Shown: positions 8,006-16,639 of the stretch, one piece after another
Layout: the number at the start of each line of letters is the position of its first letter
How positions within the stretch are numbered: position 1 is the first letter of the stretch
DNA from: an uncultured Alphaproteobacteria bacterium
Lineage (GTDB): Bacteria; Pseudomonadota; Alphaproteobacteria; RF32; CAG-239
NCBI GenBank assembly: GCA_944390885.1
Contig: CALXRP010000009.1
Span: forward strand, 1 to 64,000
Reading direction: 5' to 3'
Length of the DNA stretch: 64,000 nt
Position numbers and translations under genes: made by a program
The notes under the pieces: generated by a model
Databases searched by the model: none
The model's input: the letters and a program-made list of their open reading frames with translations, nothing else
What the model was told of the DNA's origin: nothing

Positions 8006-8356
8006 CGGTTTTTTCTATTTTTCTGTAGATTATTAATTTTATTTCGAACCTGTTATTAACACGATTTATGCAAAGCTGCTTGTTCTTTTGATGCTCTTTC
8101 CATAATGTCGTTAATAATTCTCAAAAGATGAGTGCGATTTTGCTAAAACTGTCACATTTGCAAATTTCGTAAAAGCGGTAGCATAAAAAGTGTTTTGCCG
8201 TATCGCATCACCTGTTGTCAGGCCATGCGTGGTTCGAAAACGTCAAGTTTGACGGGTTGATTTTTGCAGAATGTATATTTTAATTTAGTTTATTTCTGCA
8301 AAACACTGGCCGAAAAGCCTCTTTCCTGAAGAAAAAGGAAGAGGCTTTTCTTTTTT
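8006..8356 (+). ncRNA. Candidate structured non-coding RNA, about 350 nt
   Basis: The unit is bounded by a near-consensus promoter (7971-7999) and a strong intrinsic terminator (8313-8356) and contains no credible ORF. The 3' third shows clear pairing. A perfect 10-bp helix joins AGTGTTTTGC (8189-8198) with GCAAAACACT (8298-8307). A hairpin CGTCAA/TTGACG lies near 8241-8254. A competing perfect 10-bp helix joins TTTTGCAGAA (8262-8271) with TTCTGCAAAA (8294-8303). The two 10-bp helices share bases 8298-8303 and cannot form together. I looked for RNase P, tmRNA and SRP RNA core motifs and saw none, so the identity is open. It ends before the separate ileS promoter. Confidence 0.5.
8313..8356 (+). 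terminator. Strong terminator of the orphan transcript
   Basis: AAAAGCCTCTTTCCT pairs with AGGAAGAGGCTTTT with one bulged T, a short A-rich loop and a following CTTTTTT. Confidence 0.9.
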
Positions 8357-8376
8357 GTTCCAAACAATATAATGCC

Positions 8377-8405
8377 TTGACTCGCCCGGGTTATTGTATT
8401 AAATT
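8377..8405 (+). promoter_or_regulatory. Promoter of the ileS leader
   Basis: TTGACT (8377-8382), 17-base spacer and TAAATT (8400-8405). Transcription would start near 8412, about 25 bases before the leader-peptide ATG and 147 bases before ileS. Confidence 0.55.
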
Positions 8406-8430
8406 ATCTTTCAGTTTTTAAGAGAGAACA

Positions 8431-8500
8431 AAAAAGATGAACGTTTTTTACATATCACATATTCCTGCCATAATTATCCCCTAAGGGGATTCATCTTTTT
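8431..8500 (+). promoter_or_regulatory. Attenuator-like leader structure of ileS
   Basis: An inner hairpin ATCCCC/GGGGAT (8476-8481 and 8485-8490) with a 3-base loop spans the leader-peptide stop and is followed by TCATCTTTTT. An outer perfect 11-bp helix pairs AAAAAGATGAA (8431-8441, containing the leader ATG) with TTCATCTTTTT (8490-8500). A ribosome paused on the Ile codons at 8470-8478 would cover the inner hairpin, whereas a ribosome that finishes and leaves would allow it to form. Whether the switch acts on termination or translation cannot be read from the sequence. Confidence 0.5.
8437..8484 (+). CDS. Ile-rich leader peptide of ileS, 15 aa
   Basis: The reading frame encodes MNVFYISHIPAIIIP and a TAA stop. 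Five of 15 residues are Ile, including three consecutive codons (ATA ATT ATC, 8470-8478) just before the stop. It lies between a good promoter and ileS, on the same strand. A weak Shine-Dalgarno (AAGAGAG, 8420-8426) lies 10 bases upstream. The run of the cognate amino acid in front of its own synthetase gene is the hallmark of ribosome-mediated attenuation, as known for pheST and amino-acid biosynthetic operons. That it acts on ileS is inference. Confidence 0.6.
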   Translation: MNVFYISHIPAIIIP

Positions 8501-8558
8501 GCATACACATATTTTTTCAAAATCAATAAGTTTTTTAACCATTAACGGATATCGAAAA

Positions 8559-11500
8559 ATGAAACATTACGCTGAGGTCAAAGCCAAAGCCGACTTTGTC
8601 GGGCTCGAAAAAGAAGTCTTAAAATTTTGGGAAGAAGATAAAACTTTTGAAAAATCGGTGCACAACCGCGATGGTGCCGCTGAATTTGTCTTTTATGACG
8701 GCCCGCCGTTTGCCAACGGAACGCCGCACTATGGGCATATTATGGTGTCTTATGTCAAAGATGTTGTAGCACGTTTTCAGACCATGAACGGCAAAAAGGT
8801 TGAGCGCCGGCTGGGCTGGGATTGCCACGGCCTGCCTGCCGAAATGTCTGCCGAAAAGCAGTTGGGCGTTTCCGGTCGCAAACAAATTGAAGAATACGGC
8901 GTTGAAAAGTTTAACAATTTCTGCCGCCAGGATGTGCTCAAATATTCCGGCATCTGGGTCGATATGTTCAAACGCATTGGCCGCTGGGTTGACTTTACTC
9001 ATGATTATAAGACTATGAACCTGTCTTTTATGGAAAGCGTTATCCACAATTTCAAACAGCTTTATGACAAAGGGCTGGTTTATGAAGATTATCGCGTTCT
9101 GCCTTATTCCTGGGCGGCGGAAACTCCGCTCTCAAACTTTGAGGTCAACCAGGGCTATCAGGATAAGACCGACAATGCCATCACCGTCATGTTCAAGCTG
9201 GAAAACGGTATGAATATGCTGGTATGGACAACCACGCCGTGGACCCTGCCGTCAAACTTAATGCTGGCGGTCGGGCTGGATATTGACTATGCCGTTATGG
9301 AAGAAGACGGTCAAAAATATGTATTGGCGCAGGCTTTGCTCGGCCGTTATAAAAAGCAGCTCGAACATGCTGCCCAGGTCGGAACAATCAAAGGCAAAGA
9401 CCTTGTTGGGATGAGCTATGAGCCGATGTTCCCTTATTTCAAACATCTGAAAGACAAAGGCGCGTTTAAGGTTTTGAGTGGCGAATTCGTTTCCACCGAG
9501 GACGGTACCGGCATTGTCCATATTGCGCCGGGCTTTGGCCAGGACGACTTTGAGGCCTGCCGTGCTTATGATGAGAATTTCCCGGTTGTCTGCCCGGTTG
9601 ACGAAGCCGGCAAGTTTACCGCCGAAGTTCCTGATTATCAGGGTAAACAGGTTTTTGAGACCAATGAACCGATTATGCAGCTGCTGAAAGAAAAAGGCAT
9701 CTTGGTCAAAAAAGAACAATATACTCACTCTTATCCTTTCTGCTGGCGCACCGATACACCGCTGATTTATAAGGCAATGTCCAGCTGGTTTGTCAAAGTC
9801 ACCGATTTTCGCGATGAAATGGTCAAAAACAATCAGCAAATCAACTGGGTGCCGGAACATATCAAAGACGGCCGCTTCGGCAAATGGCTGGAAGGCGCCC
9901 GCGATTGGTCAATTTCGCGAAACCGTTTCTGGGGAACGCCGATTCCGGTATGGAAATCCGACAATCCGAAATTCCCGCGGGTAGATGTTTTTGGTTCTTT
10001 GCAGGAAATTAAGGAAAAAACCGGTTTTGAGGTTAAGGATTTGCATAAGCCTTATATTGACGAAGTTGTTTATCCCAACCCCGATGACCCGTCCGGACAA
10101 ACGATGATGCGCCGTGTTGGCGACGTCTTTGACTGCTGGTTTGAATCCGGCTCAATGCCGTATGCCCAGGTTCATTATCCTTTTGAAAACAAAGAATGGT
10201 TTGAAAATCATTTCCCGGCAGATTTCATTGTCGAGGCCATGGATCAGACCCGCGGCTGGTTTTATACGCTGACCGTGCTGGCCACGGCTTTGCACAATCG
10301 GCCGGCCTTCAAAAACTGTATCTGCACCGGTTTGCTGATGGCTGAAGGCGGACAGAAACTTTCCAAACGCCTGAAGAATTATCCCGATCCGAACGAGGTT
10401 TTGGATACCATCGGTTCCGATACCTTGCGCTGGTTTTTGGTTTCTTCACCGGTATTGAAAGGCGGTAATCTGGCCGTTGACAAAGAAGGCAAAGAGATTG
10501 CCAAAGCCGCCCGTGTTGCGCTCATTCCGCTCTGGAACGCGTTTTATTTCTTCACGCTCTATGCCAATGCCGAAGAATACAAAGCCAAAGAAATTTCTTC
10601 TTCTCCGGAGGCCATTGACAATTATATCTTGTCAAAGCTCAAACGCCTGCGCGATATTGTCAAACAAGGGATTGAAAATTATGACGTTGCCGTAGCAACC
10701 AATGAAGTTGCGTCTTTTATGGAGGTGCTGAACAACTGGTACATCCGCCGCACCCGCGATCGTTTCTGGGAAGGCGATGCCAACGCTTTTGATACCTTGT
10801 ACACGGTTTTGGTCAATGTTTGCAAAATCATTGCGCCGTTAATGCCTTTTGTAACGGAATATGTTTATAAAAAACTGACCGGTGAAGAGTCGGTGCACCT
10901 GGCGGATTATCCTGCTTTGGCCGATGTTAAATATAATGCCGAACTGGTCGAAGAGATGGATTTTGTGCAGGATTTGTGCTCGACCGGCAAGTTCATCCGT
11001 GAAGAAAAGAACCTGCGCAACCGTTTGCCTTTGGCCAGCCTGACGATCATCGGCGCCGAACTCGGAAAAGAGTATCAGGAAATTGTCAAAGATGAGTTGA
11101 ATGTCAAAGAAGTCAAATTTGATAATAAGTTAGAAAATTATGCTTCCAAAACAATTTATCTTTATACGCCGCTGCTCGGCAAGGCCCTCGGCAAAGATAT
11201 GGGGCCGGTAATGGGCGCCTATAAGCAAGGAAAATGGGAGCTCAATTCTGATGGAACGTTGAGTATCGCCGGCAAAACCCTGACACCGGATCTGTTTGAG
11301 GTTCGTCTGGAAATGAAAGACGGCGTTGCCGGAAAAGCTTTTGCCGATAACAAAGCCGTTGTAACGCTTGATACCAATGTAACGGACGAACTCCGCCGAG
11401 AAGGTATGGCGCGCGACTTTGTCCGTCTGGTTCAGACATTGCGCAAAGACAAGGAGTTTAACGTTTCTGACCGCATCGAGCTTTGCTATTCTACCGGTGA

Positions 11501-11645
11501 TGCCGAACTGGCCAAGGCTCTGGAAGAAAACAAGGCCTACATTGCCGAGCAGGTATTGGCCGTTAAACTCAACAATGGCTGCAGCGGAGGAACACAGGCT
11601 GATATTGAAGGCAGCGTCATCAATTTTGATGCCAAAGTTGCCTAA
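8559..11645 (+). CDS. ileS: Isoleucyl-tRNA synthetase (long, type 2-like)
   Basis: IleRS charges tRNA-Ile and edits mischarged valine. The 1028-residue length, HYGH at residues 57-60 and the KMSKS loop KLSKR at 600-604 are visible. Tryptophan-rich catalytic segments such as NRFWGTPIPVW (near 455) are also present. The C-terminal end (EGMARDFVRLVQTLRKDKEFNVSDR...) resembles the eukaryotic-like or type 2 IleRS class and lacks the Cys-rich zinc end of the E. coli type. Type 2 enzymes are known to be less sensitive to mupirocin; that is class knowledge, not shown here. The start is the ATG at 8559; an upstream in-frame TTG lies inside the leader structure. A terminator follows at 11678. Confidence 0.96.
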   Translation: MKHYAEVKAKADFVGLEKEVLKFWEEDKTFEKSVHNRDGAAEFVFYDGPPFANGTPHYGHIMVSYVKDVVARFQTMNGKKVERRLGWDCHGLPAEMSAEKQLGVSGRKQIEEYGVEKFNNFCRQDVLKYSGIWVDMFKRIGRWVDFTHDYKTMNLSFMESVIHNFKQLYDKGLVYEDYRVLPYSWAAETPLSNFEVNQGYQDKTDNAITVMFKLENGMNMLVWTTTPWTLPSNLMLAVGLDIDYAVMEEDGQKYVLAQALLGRYKKQLEHAAQVGTIKGKDLVGMSYEPMFPYFKHLKDKGAFKVLSGEFVSTEDGTGIVHIAPGFGQDDFEACRAYDENFPVVCPVDEAGKFTAEVPDYQGKQVFETNEPIMQLLKEKGILVKKEQYTHSYPFCWRTDTPLIYKAMSSWFVKVTDFRDEMVKNNQQINWVPEHIKDGRFGKWLEGARDWSISRNRFWGTPIPVWKSDNPKFPRVDVFGSLQEIKEKTGFEVKDLHKPYIDEVVYPNPDDPSGQTMMRRVGDVFDCWFESGSMPYAQVHYPFENKEWFENHFPADFIVEAMDQTRGWFYTLTVLATALHNRPAFKNCICTGLLMAEGGQKLSKRLKNYPDPNEVLDTIGSDTLRWFLVSSPVLKGGNLAVDKEGKEIAKAARVALIPLWNAFYFFTLYANAEEYKAKEISSSPEAIDNYILSKLKRLRDIVKQGIENYDVAVATNEVASFMEVLNNWYIRRTRDRFWEGDANAFDTLYTVLVNVCKIIAPLMPFVTEYVYKKLTGEESVHLADYPALADVKYNAELVEEMDFVQDLCSTGKFIREEKNLRNRLPLASLTIIGAELGKEYQEIVKDELNVKEVKFDNKLENYASKTIYLYTPLLGKALGKDMGPVMGAYKQGKWELNSDGTLSIAGKTLTPDLFEVRLEMKDGVAGKAFADNKAVVTLDTNVTDELRREGMARDFVRLVQTLRKDKEFNVSDRIELCYSTGDAELAKALEENKAYIAEQVLAVKLNNGCSGGTQADIEGSVINFDAKVA

Positions 11646-11677
11646 AATATAAAAGTTGCCAAAATAGAAAAAATATA

Positions 11678-11710
11678 GTACCCTGTAAAATAAAGACAGG
11701 GTACTTTTTT
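11678..11710 (+). terminator. Terminator of ileS
   Basis: Perfect 9-bp stem GTACCCTGT/ACAGGGTAC followed by six T residues. Confidence 0.9.
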
Positions 11711-11720
11711 AGAGGAAAAA

Positions 11721-13073
11721 ATGTCAGAAATCGAAGATATCCAACAGAAAATAAAAGATGTAAAACACGAGATCAGTTATGTAAAAACTTCTCTCGATGA
11801 TGTTAAACGTCGCTATGAGCGGGATAAAGATCTGATTTGGGAAGGATATCGGCAAAAGTCTGATGAGTTGGAGCGAAAGGTTTCTGATGCCCGTGGGAAA
11901 ATGAATTATTTTGAAAATGAGATTGAATGGCGAAAAGATAAAATTCGTGAATTGGAAAATCAGAACCGGGAACAGGAAAGAATTTTCAGCCACTCTAACC
12001 GTGAAATAGATCAAATGCGGGATGATGATATCCCTGATGGATATCAGGCTTACGATATTATGTTGCGCGGCCGCGAAGCAGACCTTGCCGACCGGCAAAA
12101 GGAGCTTAATGATAATGATATCCGCCGTTATGAAGAGGAAATTAATGACTTTAACAACAGATATTACTCAACGGAATCGGATATCGGCGATTATGATGGT
12201 CAGCAGGAGGCTTTAAGACAAGAAAACCGGGATAGATTATATCAGGCCAAAATATATTATAAAGATTTATCCGAAGCTGATCGGCAAAAAATGCGTGATC
12301 TTCTTCATCAGTTAGATATTTTGGAAGATGAGCTGAATGCCGCTTATCAGCGGGCGCACTTACGGGAAAAAGAACAAAAAAGTGAACATACGTCAGAAAG
12401 TTATAATTTTTATATCAATGATAAATTTCTGTCTGATGACAATGACTATGGCAAAAGAGAGCGCGATGATGGAGCCGATGGCACGGGCTATACTCTTGCC
12501 GATTTTGCAGGTCGTCCGCAGGAAGAATTTGATGAAAGCTCTTTGTGGCAGAAGGACGATGATGTTGAGACTTATTACAAACCGGCGCAGGAAGCCTTAA
12601 AATCTTATGCAAAAAGCAAAAAGACTGTCTTTCAAGAAACTGTCGGAAGACAAGGATATCAGGCTTCTGTCGGAAAAACAGACTACAATTATCTCAACAA
12701 AAATAAAGTTGAAATTATCAGCCGTGATGACAATAATCAAAAATCCGTTCCTTCTGTTGAGGACTTTGTTATGGCACTTCTTGTTGAAAAAAATAATGGC
12801 AAAAATGTTGTTACGATCAGCAAGGCCGATAGTGATGAATATCGTGCCCGGCTGATGATTGCCTGCCAAAAAGTCGGATTGCGGACAAGAGGATATACTA
12901 AAATTGAAGATGTTGACAATTTGGATGAAGATACTTGTGAAATGCTGAAAAGCATGCCAAGCGCGGAAAAGAATAAAGAATTATTGGAGCGTTTGCGCCA
13001 ACGTAAAAGTAAAAAAGCAGCCGTAGTATCGGATCGCCTTTTGCAGATGAAGAAAGATAACTATAGCCGCTAA
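11721..13073 (+). CDS. Coiled-coil protein with a small C-terminal domain, 450 aa
   Basis: Residues 1 to about 220 are highly charged with heptad-like spacing (IQQKIKDVKHEISYVKTSLD...), which indicates long coiled coils. The middle is acidic and low in complexity. Residues near 340-400 (FVMALLVEKNN... then RARLMIACQKVGLRTRGYTK) resemble the LPD7-type domain found in polyvalent mobile-element proteins: a hydrophobic helix, a short strand, and a conserved 'Gl..rGY'. That assignment is tentative. No signal peptide or membrane segment is visible. The gene sits between two terminators as a single unit with a good AGAGGA ribosome site. The function is unknown. Confidence 0.7.
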   Translation: MSEIEDIQQKIKDVKHEISYVKTSLDDVKRRYERDKDLIWEGYRQKSDELERKVSDARGKMNYFENEIEWRKDKIRELENQNREQERIFSHSNREIDQMRDDDIPDGYQAYDIMLRGREADLADRQKELNDNDIRRYEEEINDFNNRYYSTESDIGDYDGQQEALRQENRDRLYQAKIYYKDLSEADRQKMRDLLHQLDILEDELNAAYQRAHLREKEQKSEHTSESYNFYINDKFLSDDNDYGKRERDDGADGTGYTLADFAGRPQEEFDESSLWQKDDDVETYYKPAQEALKSYAKSKKTVFQETVGRQGYQASVGKTDYNYLNKNKVEIISRDDNNQKSVPSVEDFVMALLVEKNNGKNVVTISKADSDEYRARLMIACQKVGLRTRGYTKIEDVDNLDEDTCEMLKSMPSAEKNKELLERLRQRKSKKAAVVSDRLLQMKKDNYSR

Positions 13074-13088
13074 AAATTATGACCAAAT

Positions 13089-13115
13089 AAAAGCCCCGAG
13101 AATTTCGGGGCTTTT
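13089..13115. terminator. Bidirectional terminator between the coiled-coil gene and mlaC
   Basis: Perfect 11-bp stem AAAAGCCCCGA/TCGGGGCTTTT with a 5-base loop, serving both convergent genes. Confidence 0.9.
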
Positions 13116-13118
13116 GCT

Positions 13119-13724
13119 TTACATGGTTTTAACTTTGTTTTGCAAATTTTTTATTAAAGCTTCTACCCCGCCGGGGTTGTTTTTTATAAAACCGGCATAT
13201 TCATTACGGGCAGCAATAGCCAAACTGACATTCTCAATAACAATATCGACAATTTTAAATGTATCACCGGTTTGTTTAACCCTCCAGATAACTTTTGCCG
13301 GTTCGCCTTGATCCATAGCCACGGTAGAATTTACAAAGATCTGGTTGGCAGAATTAGACGGCGTTGTACCTTTAAATGTAAAGCTCTTGCCTTTGAATTC
13401 ATCAAAACGTTTTGACCAAGTTTTAGTATTTAACTCACGATAAACGGCAATAAAATCTTTGCGCTGCTGCGGCGTGGCTGTTCTCCATGCCCGCCCCAAA
13501 ACAAATTTTCCTATAAAATCCAAATCCAAAGCCTGATTGAATAATTTTTCAAAACGGGCATCTTTTTCTTGTTGGGAGATTTTTGCATTAATAATGTTTT
13601 CAATACCGTCATTAGTAACATCTTTTACAAAAGCCTCGGCTTTTGCAGCGCTAACTTCGGCACGAACATTTCCTGTAACCGCCAAAACCGCGGCAAAAGC
13701 TATGGCAAAAATATTTCTTTTCAT
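13119..13724 (-). CDS. mlaC: MlaC-family periplasmic phospholipid-binding protein
   Basis: MlaC carries phospholipid through the periplasm between the outer-membrane MlaA complex and the inner-membrane MlaFEDB transporter. The 201-residue product has a Sec signal peptide (MKRNIFAIAFAAVLAVTGNVRA, cleavage after residue 22) and the MlaC/Ttg2D fold signature with 'FVLGRAWRTATPQQRKDF' near residue 75, as well as a 'VIWRVKQTGDTFKIVDIVIENVSLA' region near 145 (two segments of it quoted separately in the family). It lies 28 bases downstream of mlaA on the same strand, so the two are an operon. The transporter genes are not in the window. Confidence 0.9.
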   Translation of the reverse strand: MKRNIFAIAFAAVLAVTGNVRAEVSAAKAEAFVKDVTNDGIENIINAKISQQEKDARFEKLFNQALDLDFIGKFVLGRAWRTATPQQRKDFIAVYRELNTKTWSKRFDEFKGKSFTFKGTTPSNSANQIFVNSTVAMDQGEPAKVIWRVKQTGDTFKIVDIVIENVSLAIAARNEYAGFIKNNPGGVEALIKNLQNKVKTM

Positions 13725-13752
13725 TTATATTTCTCCAAATCAATGGGTTAAA

Positions 13753-14541
13753 CTATTCAGCTTCCATTTCATCAAAAATCTCATCTTCATCTTCTATGCC
13801 AAAATCAAAGTCATAGGTCTGAACATTTTCATCATCTCGGCACCCCATGTTTTTACGATTTTGAAGATAAGCCGAACGCATGGTAGAATAAAAATCTACC
13901 GATCCTCTCTCCAATTCATTAAGCAACTCAATGTTCTGAGCCCTTAAAGAAATTGCTTCCAGAGCGGTATAGGTGTAACTAATTTTATCTTTTACGTTTG
14001 CATCATTCAAAGTTGCCCAATAAACCGGATCAGCAGCCATATCAAAAGCAAAAGCAACGGCAGCTCTCGGCGTGCTTGGCCCTAAAAACGGCAAAACAAT
14101 AAATGGCCCGTCAGGGATACACCATTTTGCAAATGTCTGATCAAAACGCGAATTCTCTCGCGAAATCCCCCAACCTTCGGCAACATCAAACATACCCCCC
14201 AAGCCTAATGTCGTGTTAATTGCAAAACGTGATAATGATATTCCCGAATATTTAAAATTCCCTTGCAAAAGATTATTTATAAAATATAAAGGTTCTTTCA
14301 TATTGAGGAATATATTACTGATACGATTTCTGACTGCTTCGGGTGTAATATCTCGATATCCTTCGGCAATAGGTTTAAGAACATATTTATCTACTTGATA
14401 GTTAAATTTAAAGACAGCGCGGTTATAACTTTCCAGGCTGTCATTATCTTCATGCGGATTAGTATTTCCGGTTGTGGCACAGGAGGCTGTCGTAAATAGC
14501 AAAGCAGCCATTACCGGAAACAAAATCGACTTTTTAATCAC
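13753..14541 (-). CDS. mlaA: MlaA (VacJ) outer-membrane lipoprotein
   Basis: MlaA sits in the inner leaflet of the outer membrane and removes misplaced phospholipids, passing them to MlaC. The 262-residue product has a lipoprotein signal (TTASC, Cys near residue 21). VacJ motifs follow: 'YNRAVFKFNYQVDKYVLKP' near 40, 'NLLQGNF' near 89, 'RFAINTTLGLGGMFDVA' near 102 and 'GPFIVLPFLGPSTPR' near 144. The C-terminus is very acidic. The start codon is GTG at 14541; AAAGG lies about ten bases upstream. It leads the mlaA-mlaC operon. The 271-base gap to the divergent aminotransferase gene must hold both promoters. Confidence 0.93.
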   Translation of the reverse strand: MIKKSILFPVMAALLFTTASCATTGNTNPHEDNDSLESYNRAVFKFNYQVDKYVLKPIAEGYRDITPEAVRNRISNIFLNMKEPLYFINNLLQGNFKYSGISLSRFAINTTLGLGGMFDVAEGWGISRENSRFDQTFAKWCIPDGPFIVLPFLGPSTPRAAVAFAFDMAADPVYWATLNDANVKDKISYTYTALEAISLRAQNIELLNELERGSVDFYSTMRSAYLQNRKNMGCRDDENVQTYDFDFGIEDEDEIFDEMEAE

Positions 14542-14812
14542 TTCTTAGACCTTTCATTTTACTAATTCTGCCGCAGAATATAGCATTGTTGTTTAATAAA
14601 GGCAACAGTTATTTATAACTTATGAATAAAATGGTACGAAAAAAACATGTGCTGATTCAAAGAGTTGAATATTAAAAGTGATTTCTTGAAGATAAAATGG
14701 AATGAAGTTTTTTCTTTTTGTTACAAATAAGAAATCTTTTGTGTTTTGCGTCCCGAAATTTTTTGCTTTAATATCGCTGTCAGTTAAACAATTTATGTAA
14801 GGACAAACAAAG

Positions 14813-15973
14813 ATGACTGATAAACCTTCAAAACCGATAAATCTTTTTGACTGCTTAACATCTCAAAAAATCATCGGCCAGGAAAAATTTCTGGAAGCTT
14901 TTAAGAATATTTTGAATCACGGTGCATTTTGCCAAGGGCCGGAAACTCATGAGCTGGAAAACAAACTGGCGGCATATTCTGGTGTCAAACATTGTGTAAC
15001 TTGTGCTTCCGGTACTGATGCTCTGATTTTGCCGTTAATGGCAATGGGGGTTAAGCCGGGTGATGCCGTATTTGTATCATCTTTCACTTTTGTCGCCTCA
15101 GCTGAAGCTCCGGTCATTTTGGGCGCAACACCGATCTTCGTAGATTCCGATCCCAAAACTTTCAATATGGATCCGGCTGATTTGGAAAAAGCGATTGCCG
15201 AAGTCAAAAAAGAAGGAAAACTGAATCTGAAAGCCGTTATTGCTGTTGATATTTTCGGCAGCCCGGCAGATTATGACAAGATTTTGGAAATCGCTCATAA
15301 AAACGGCATGAAGGTATTGTCCGATTCTGCTCAGAGCTATGGCTCTGTTTACAAAGGCAAAAAAGCCGGCAGCATTGCTGATATGACGGCCACATCTTTC
15401 TATCCGACCAAACCTTTGGCCGGTTATGGTGACGGCGGTGCGGCTTTTGCCAATACCGATGAAGAATATGATCTGATGGTTTCCTGCCGTGTTCATGGTA
15501 TGAGCAAAACAGATCGTTACGACAACATCCGCATGGGATTAAATTCCCGCATGGATTCTTTCCAAGGTGCTGTCTTGCTGCAAAAACTCACGGTTTTTGA
15601 TCAGGAGCTGAAAGACCGCTATACTATTGCCAAACGTTATGATGACAATTTGAACAGTTACTATGGCAAACAGCAAATTTTGGATGGTTGCAAATCCGCC
15701 TATGCGCTGTATACCGTTACTTGTGAAGACCGCGATGAGGCTTTGGCCTTCTTGAAAGAAAAAGGCATTCCTTGCGGCGCTTACTATCCGCGCCCGGTCA
15801 ATACCCAGACGGCTTATGCACAGTGGAACACCCGTTCTCTGCCGGTCTGCGAGAAACTGTCAAAAACTGTTTTGAGCATCCCGATGCATCCGTATTTGGA
15901 TAAAGAAACACAGGATTATATTATCAATTGCATGAATGAATTTGCCTCTAAAAAAAATTCTAAAGCTGCGTAA
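14813..15973 (+). CDS. DegT/DnrJ/EryC1 family PLP-dependent sugar aminotransferase
   Basis: Members transfer an amino group to nucleotide-linked keto-sugars used in O-antigen, capsule or glycoprotein glycans. The 386-residue length is typical. ASGTDAL (65-71) is the PLP phosphate-binding segment. DSAQSYG (171-177) contains the Asp/Gln cofactor contacts. FYPTKPLAGYGDGGA (196-210) contains the Schiff-base Lys200. The sequence around Lys200 resembles WbpE/WlbC-type enzymes that act on UDP-3-keto-hexuronates, but the substrate cannot be fixed from sequence. The gene is monocistronic with its own terminator, away from any visible polysaccharide cluster. Confidence 0.9.
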   Translation: MTDKPSKPINLFDCLTSQKIIGQEKFLEAFKNILNHGAFCQGPETHELENKLAAYSGVKHCVTCASGTDALILPLMAMGVKPGDAVFVSSFTFVASAEAPVILGATPIFVDSDPKTFNMDPADLEKAIAEVKKEGKLNLKAVIAVDIFGSPADYDKILEIAHKNGMKVLSDSAQSYGSVYKGKKAGSIADMTATSFYPTKPLAGYGDGGAAFANTDEEYDLMVSCRVHGMSKTDRYDNIRMGLNSRMDSFQGAVLLQKLTVFDQELKDRYTIAKRYDDNLNSYYGKQQILDGCKSAYALYTVTCEDRDEALAFLKEKGIPCGAYYPRPVNTQTAYAQWNTRSLPVCEKLSKTVLSIPMHPYLDKETQDYIINCMNEFASKKNSKAA

Positions 15974-15988
15974 TTGATAATATTTTGA

Positions 15989-16020
15989 AAACAGCCTGAT
16001 GTTAATCAGGCTGTTTTTTT
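15989..16020 (+). terminator. Terminator of the sugar aminotransferase gene
   Basis: AACAGCCTGAT/ATCAGGCTGTT stem with loop GTTA, followed by a T run. Confidence 0.92.
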
Positions 16021-16082
16021 ATTGATAAATAAAAAAGATTAAACATAATAACTTAACCTTAATTTTATTTTCGGAGAGAAAT

Positions 16083-16622
16083 GTGTCTTATTCCTCTTAT
16101 TACGATTCGCCGGTCGGCAGACTTTTGCTTGCTTCAGACGGCATTTCTTTGACAGGCCTTTGGATTGCCGGGCAGAAATATTATGCCGATACGATAACCG
16201 AAAATATTTGTGAAAAAAAAGACTTGCCGATTTTTATAAAAACAAAAGAATGGCTCGACAAATATTTTTCCGGCCAAAAGCCTGAAAAAGCAGAGCTGTC
16301 TTTGGCGCCGGCCGGCAGTGCTTTTCGGCAAATGGTTTGGCAGATTTTATGCGAAATTCCGTTCGGACAGGTATGGACTTATGGCGATATTGCCAAGATA
16401 GCTGCCCGCAAACTCGGAAAAAAGACAATGTCGGCACAGGCCGTCGGCGGCGCAGTAGGGCATAATCCCATATCAATCATCATCCCCTGTCACCGGGTTG
16501 TCGGAACAAACGGCAGTCTGACCGGTTACGCCGGCGGACTGGATATTAAAATCCGTTTGCTGAAATTGGAAGGGGCGGATATGTCCCAATTATTCCGCCC
16601 GAAAAAGGGAACGGCATTATAG
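16083..16622 (+). CDS. ogt: Methylated-DNA-protein-cysteine methyltransferase (Ogt type)
   Basis: A suicide repair enzyme that removes alkyl groups from O6-alkylguanine onto its own cysteine. The 179-residue product has an N-terminal Ogt domain, the helix-turn-helix region FGQVWTYGDIAKIAAR (95-109) and the acceptor motif IPCHRVV with Cys136. The preferred start is GTG at 16083, reached from GGAGAGAAAT; an ATG two bases earlier is out of frame. A second, shorter member of the same superfamily follows after 17 bases. Confidence 0.93.
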   Translation: MSYSSYYDSPVGRLLLASDGISLTGLWIAGQKYYADTITENICEKKDLPIFIKTKEWLDKYFSGQKPEKAELSLAPAGSAFRQMVWQILCEIPFGQVWTYGDIAKIAARKLGKKTMSAQAVGGAVGHNPISIIIPCHRVVGTNGSLTGYAGGLDIKIRLLKLEGADMSQLFRPKKGTAL

Positions 16623-16639
16623 TTAAGAAAAGGTGCAGA

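Noticed and set aside
8006-8356. RNase P RNA, tmRNA or SRP RNA
   Set aside because: The length fits some of these, but the core motifs (RNase P P4 sequences, a tag-peptide frame or tRNA-like ends, the SRP GGAAG loop) are not present.
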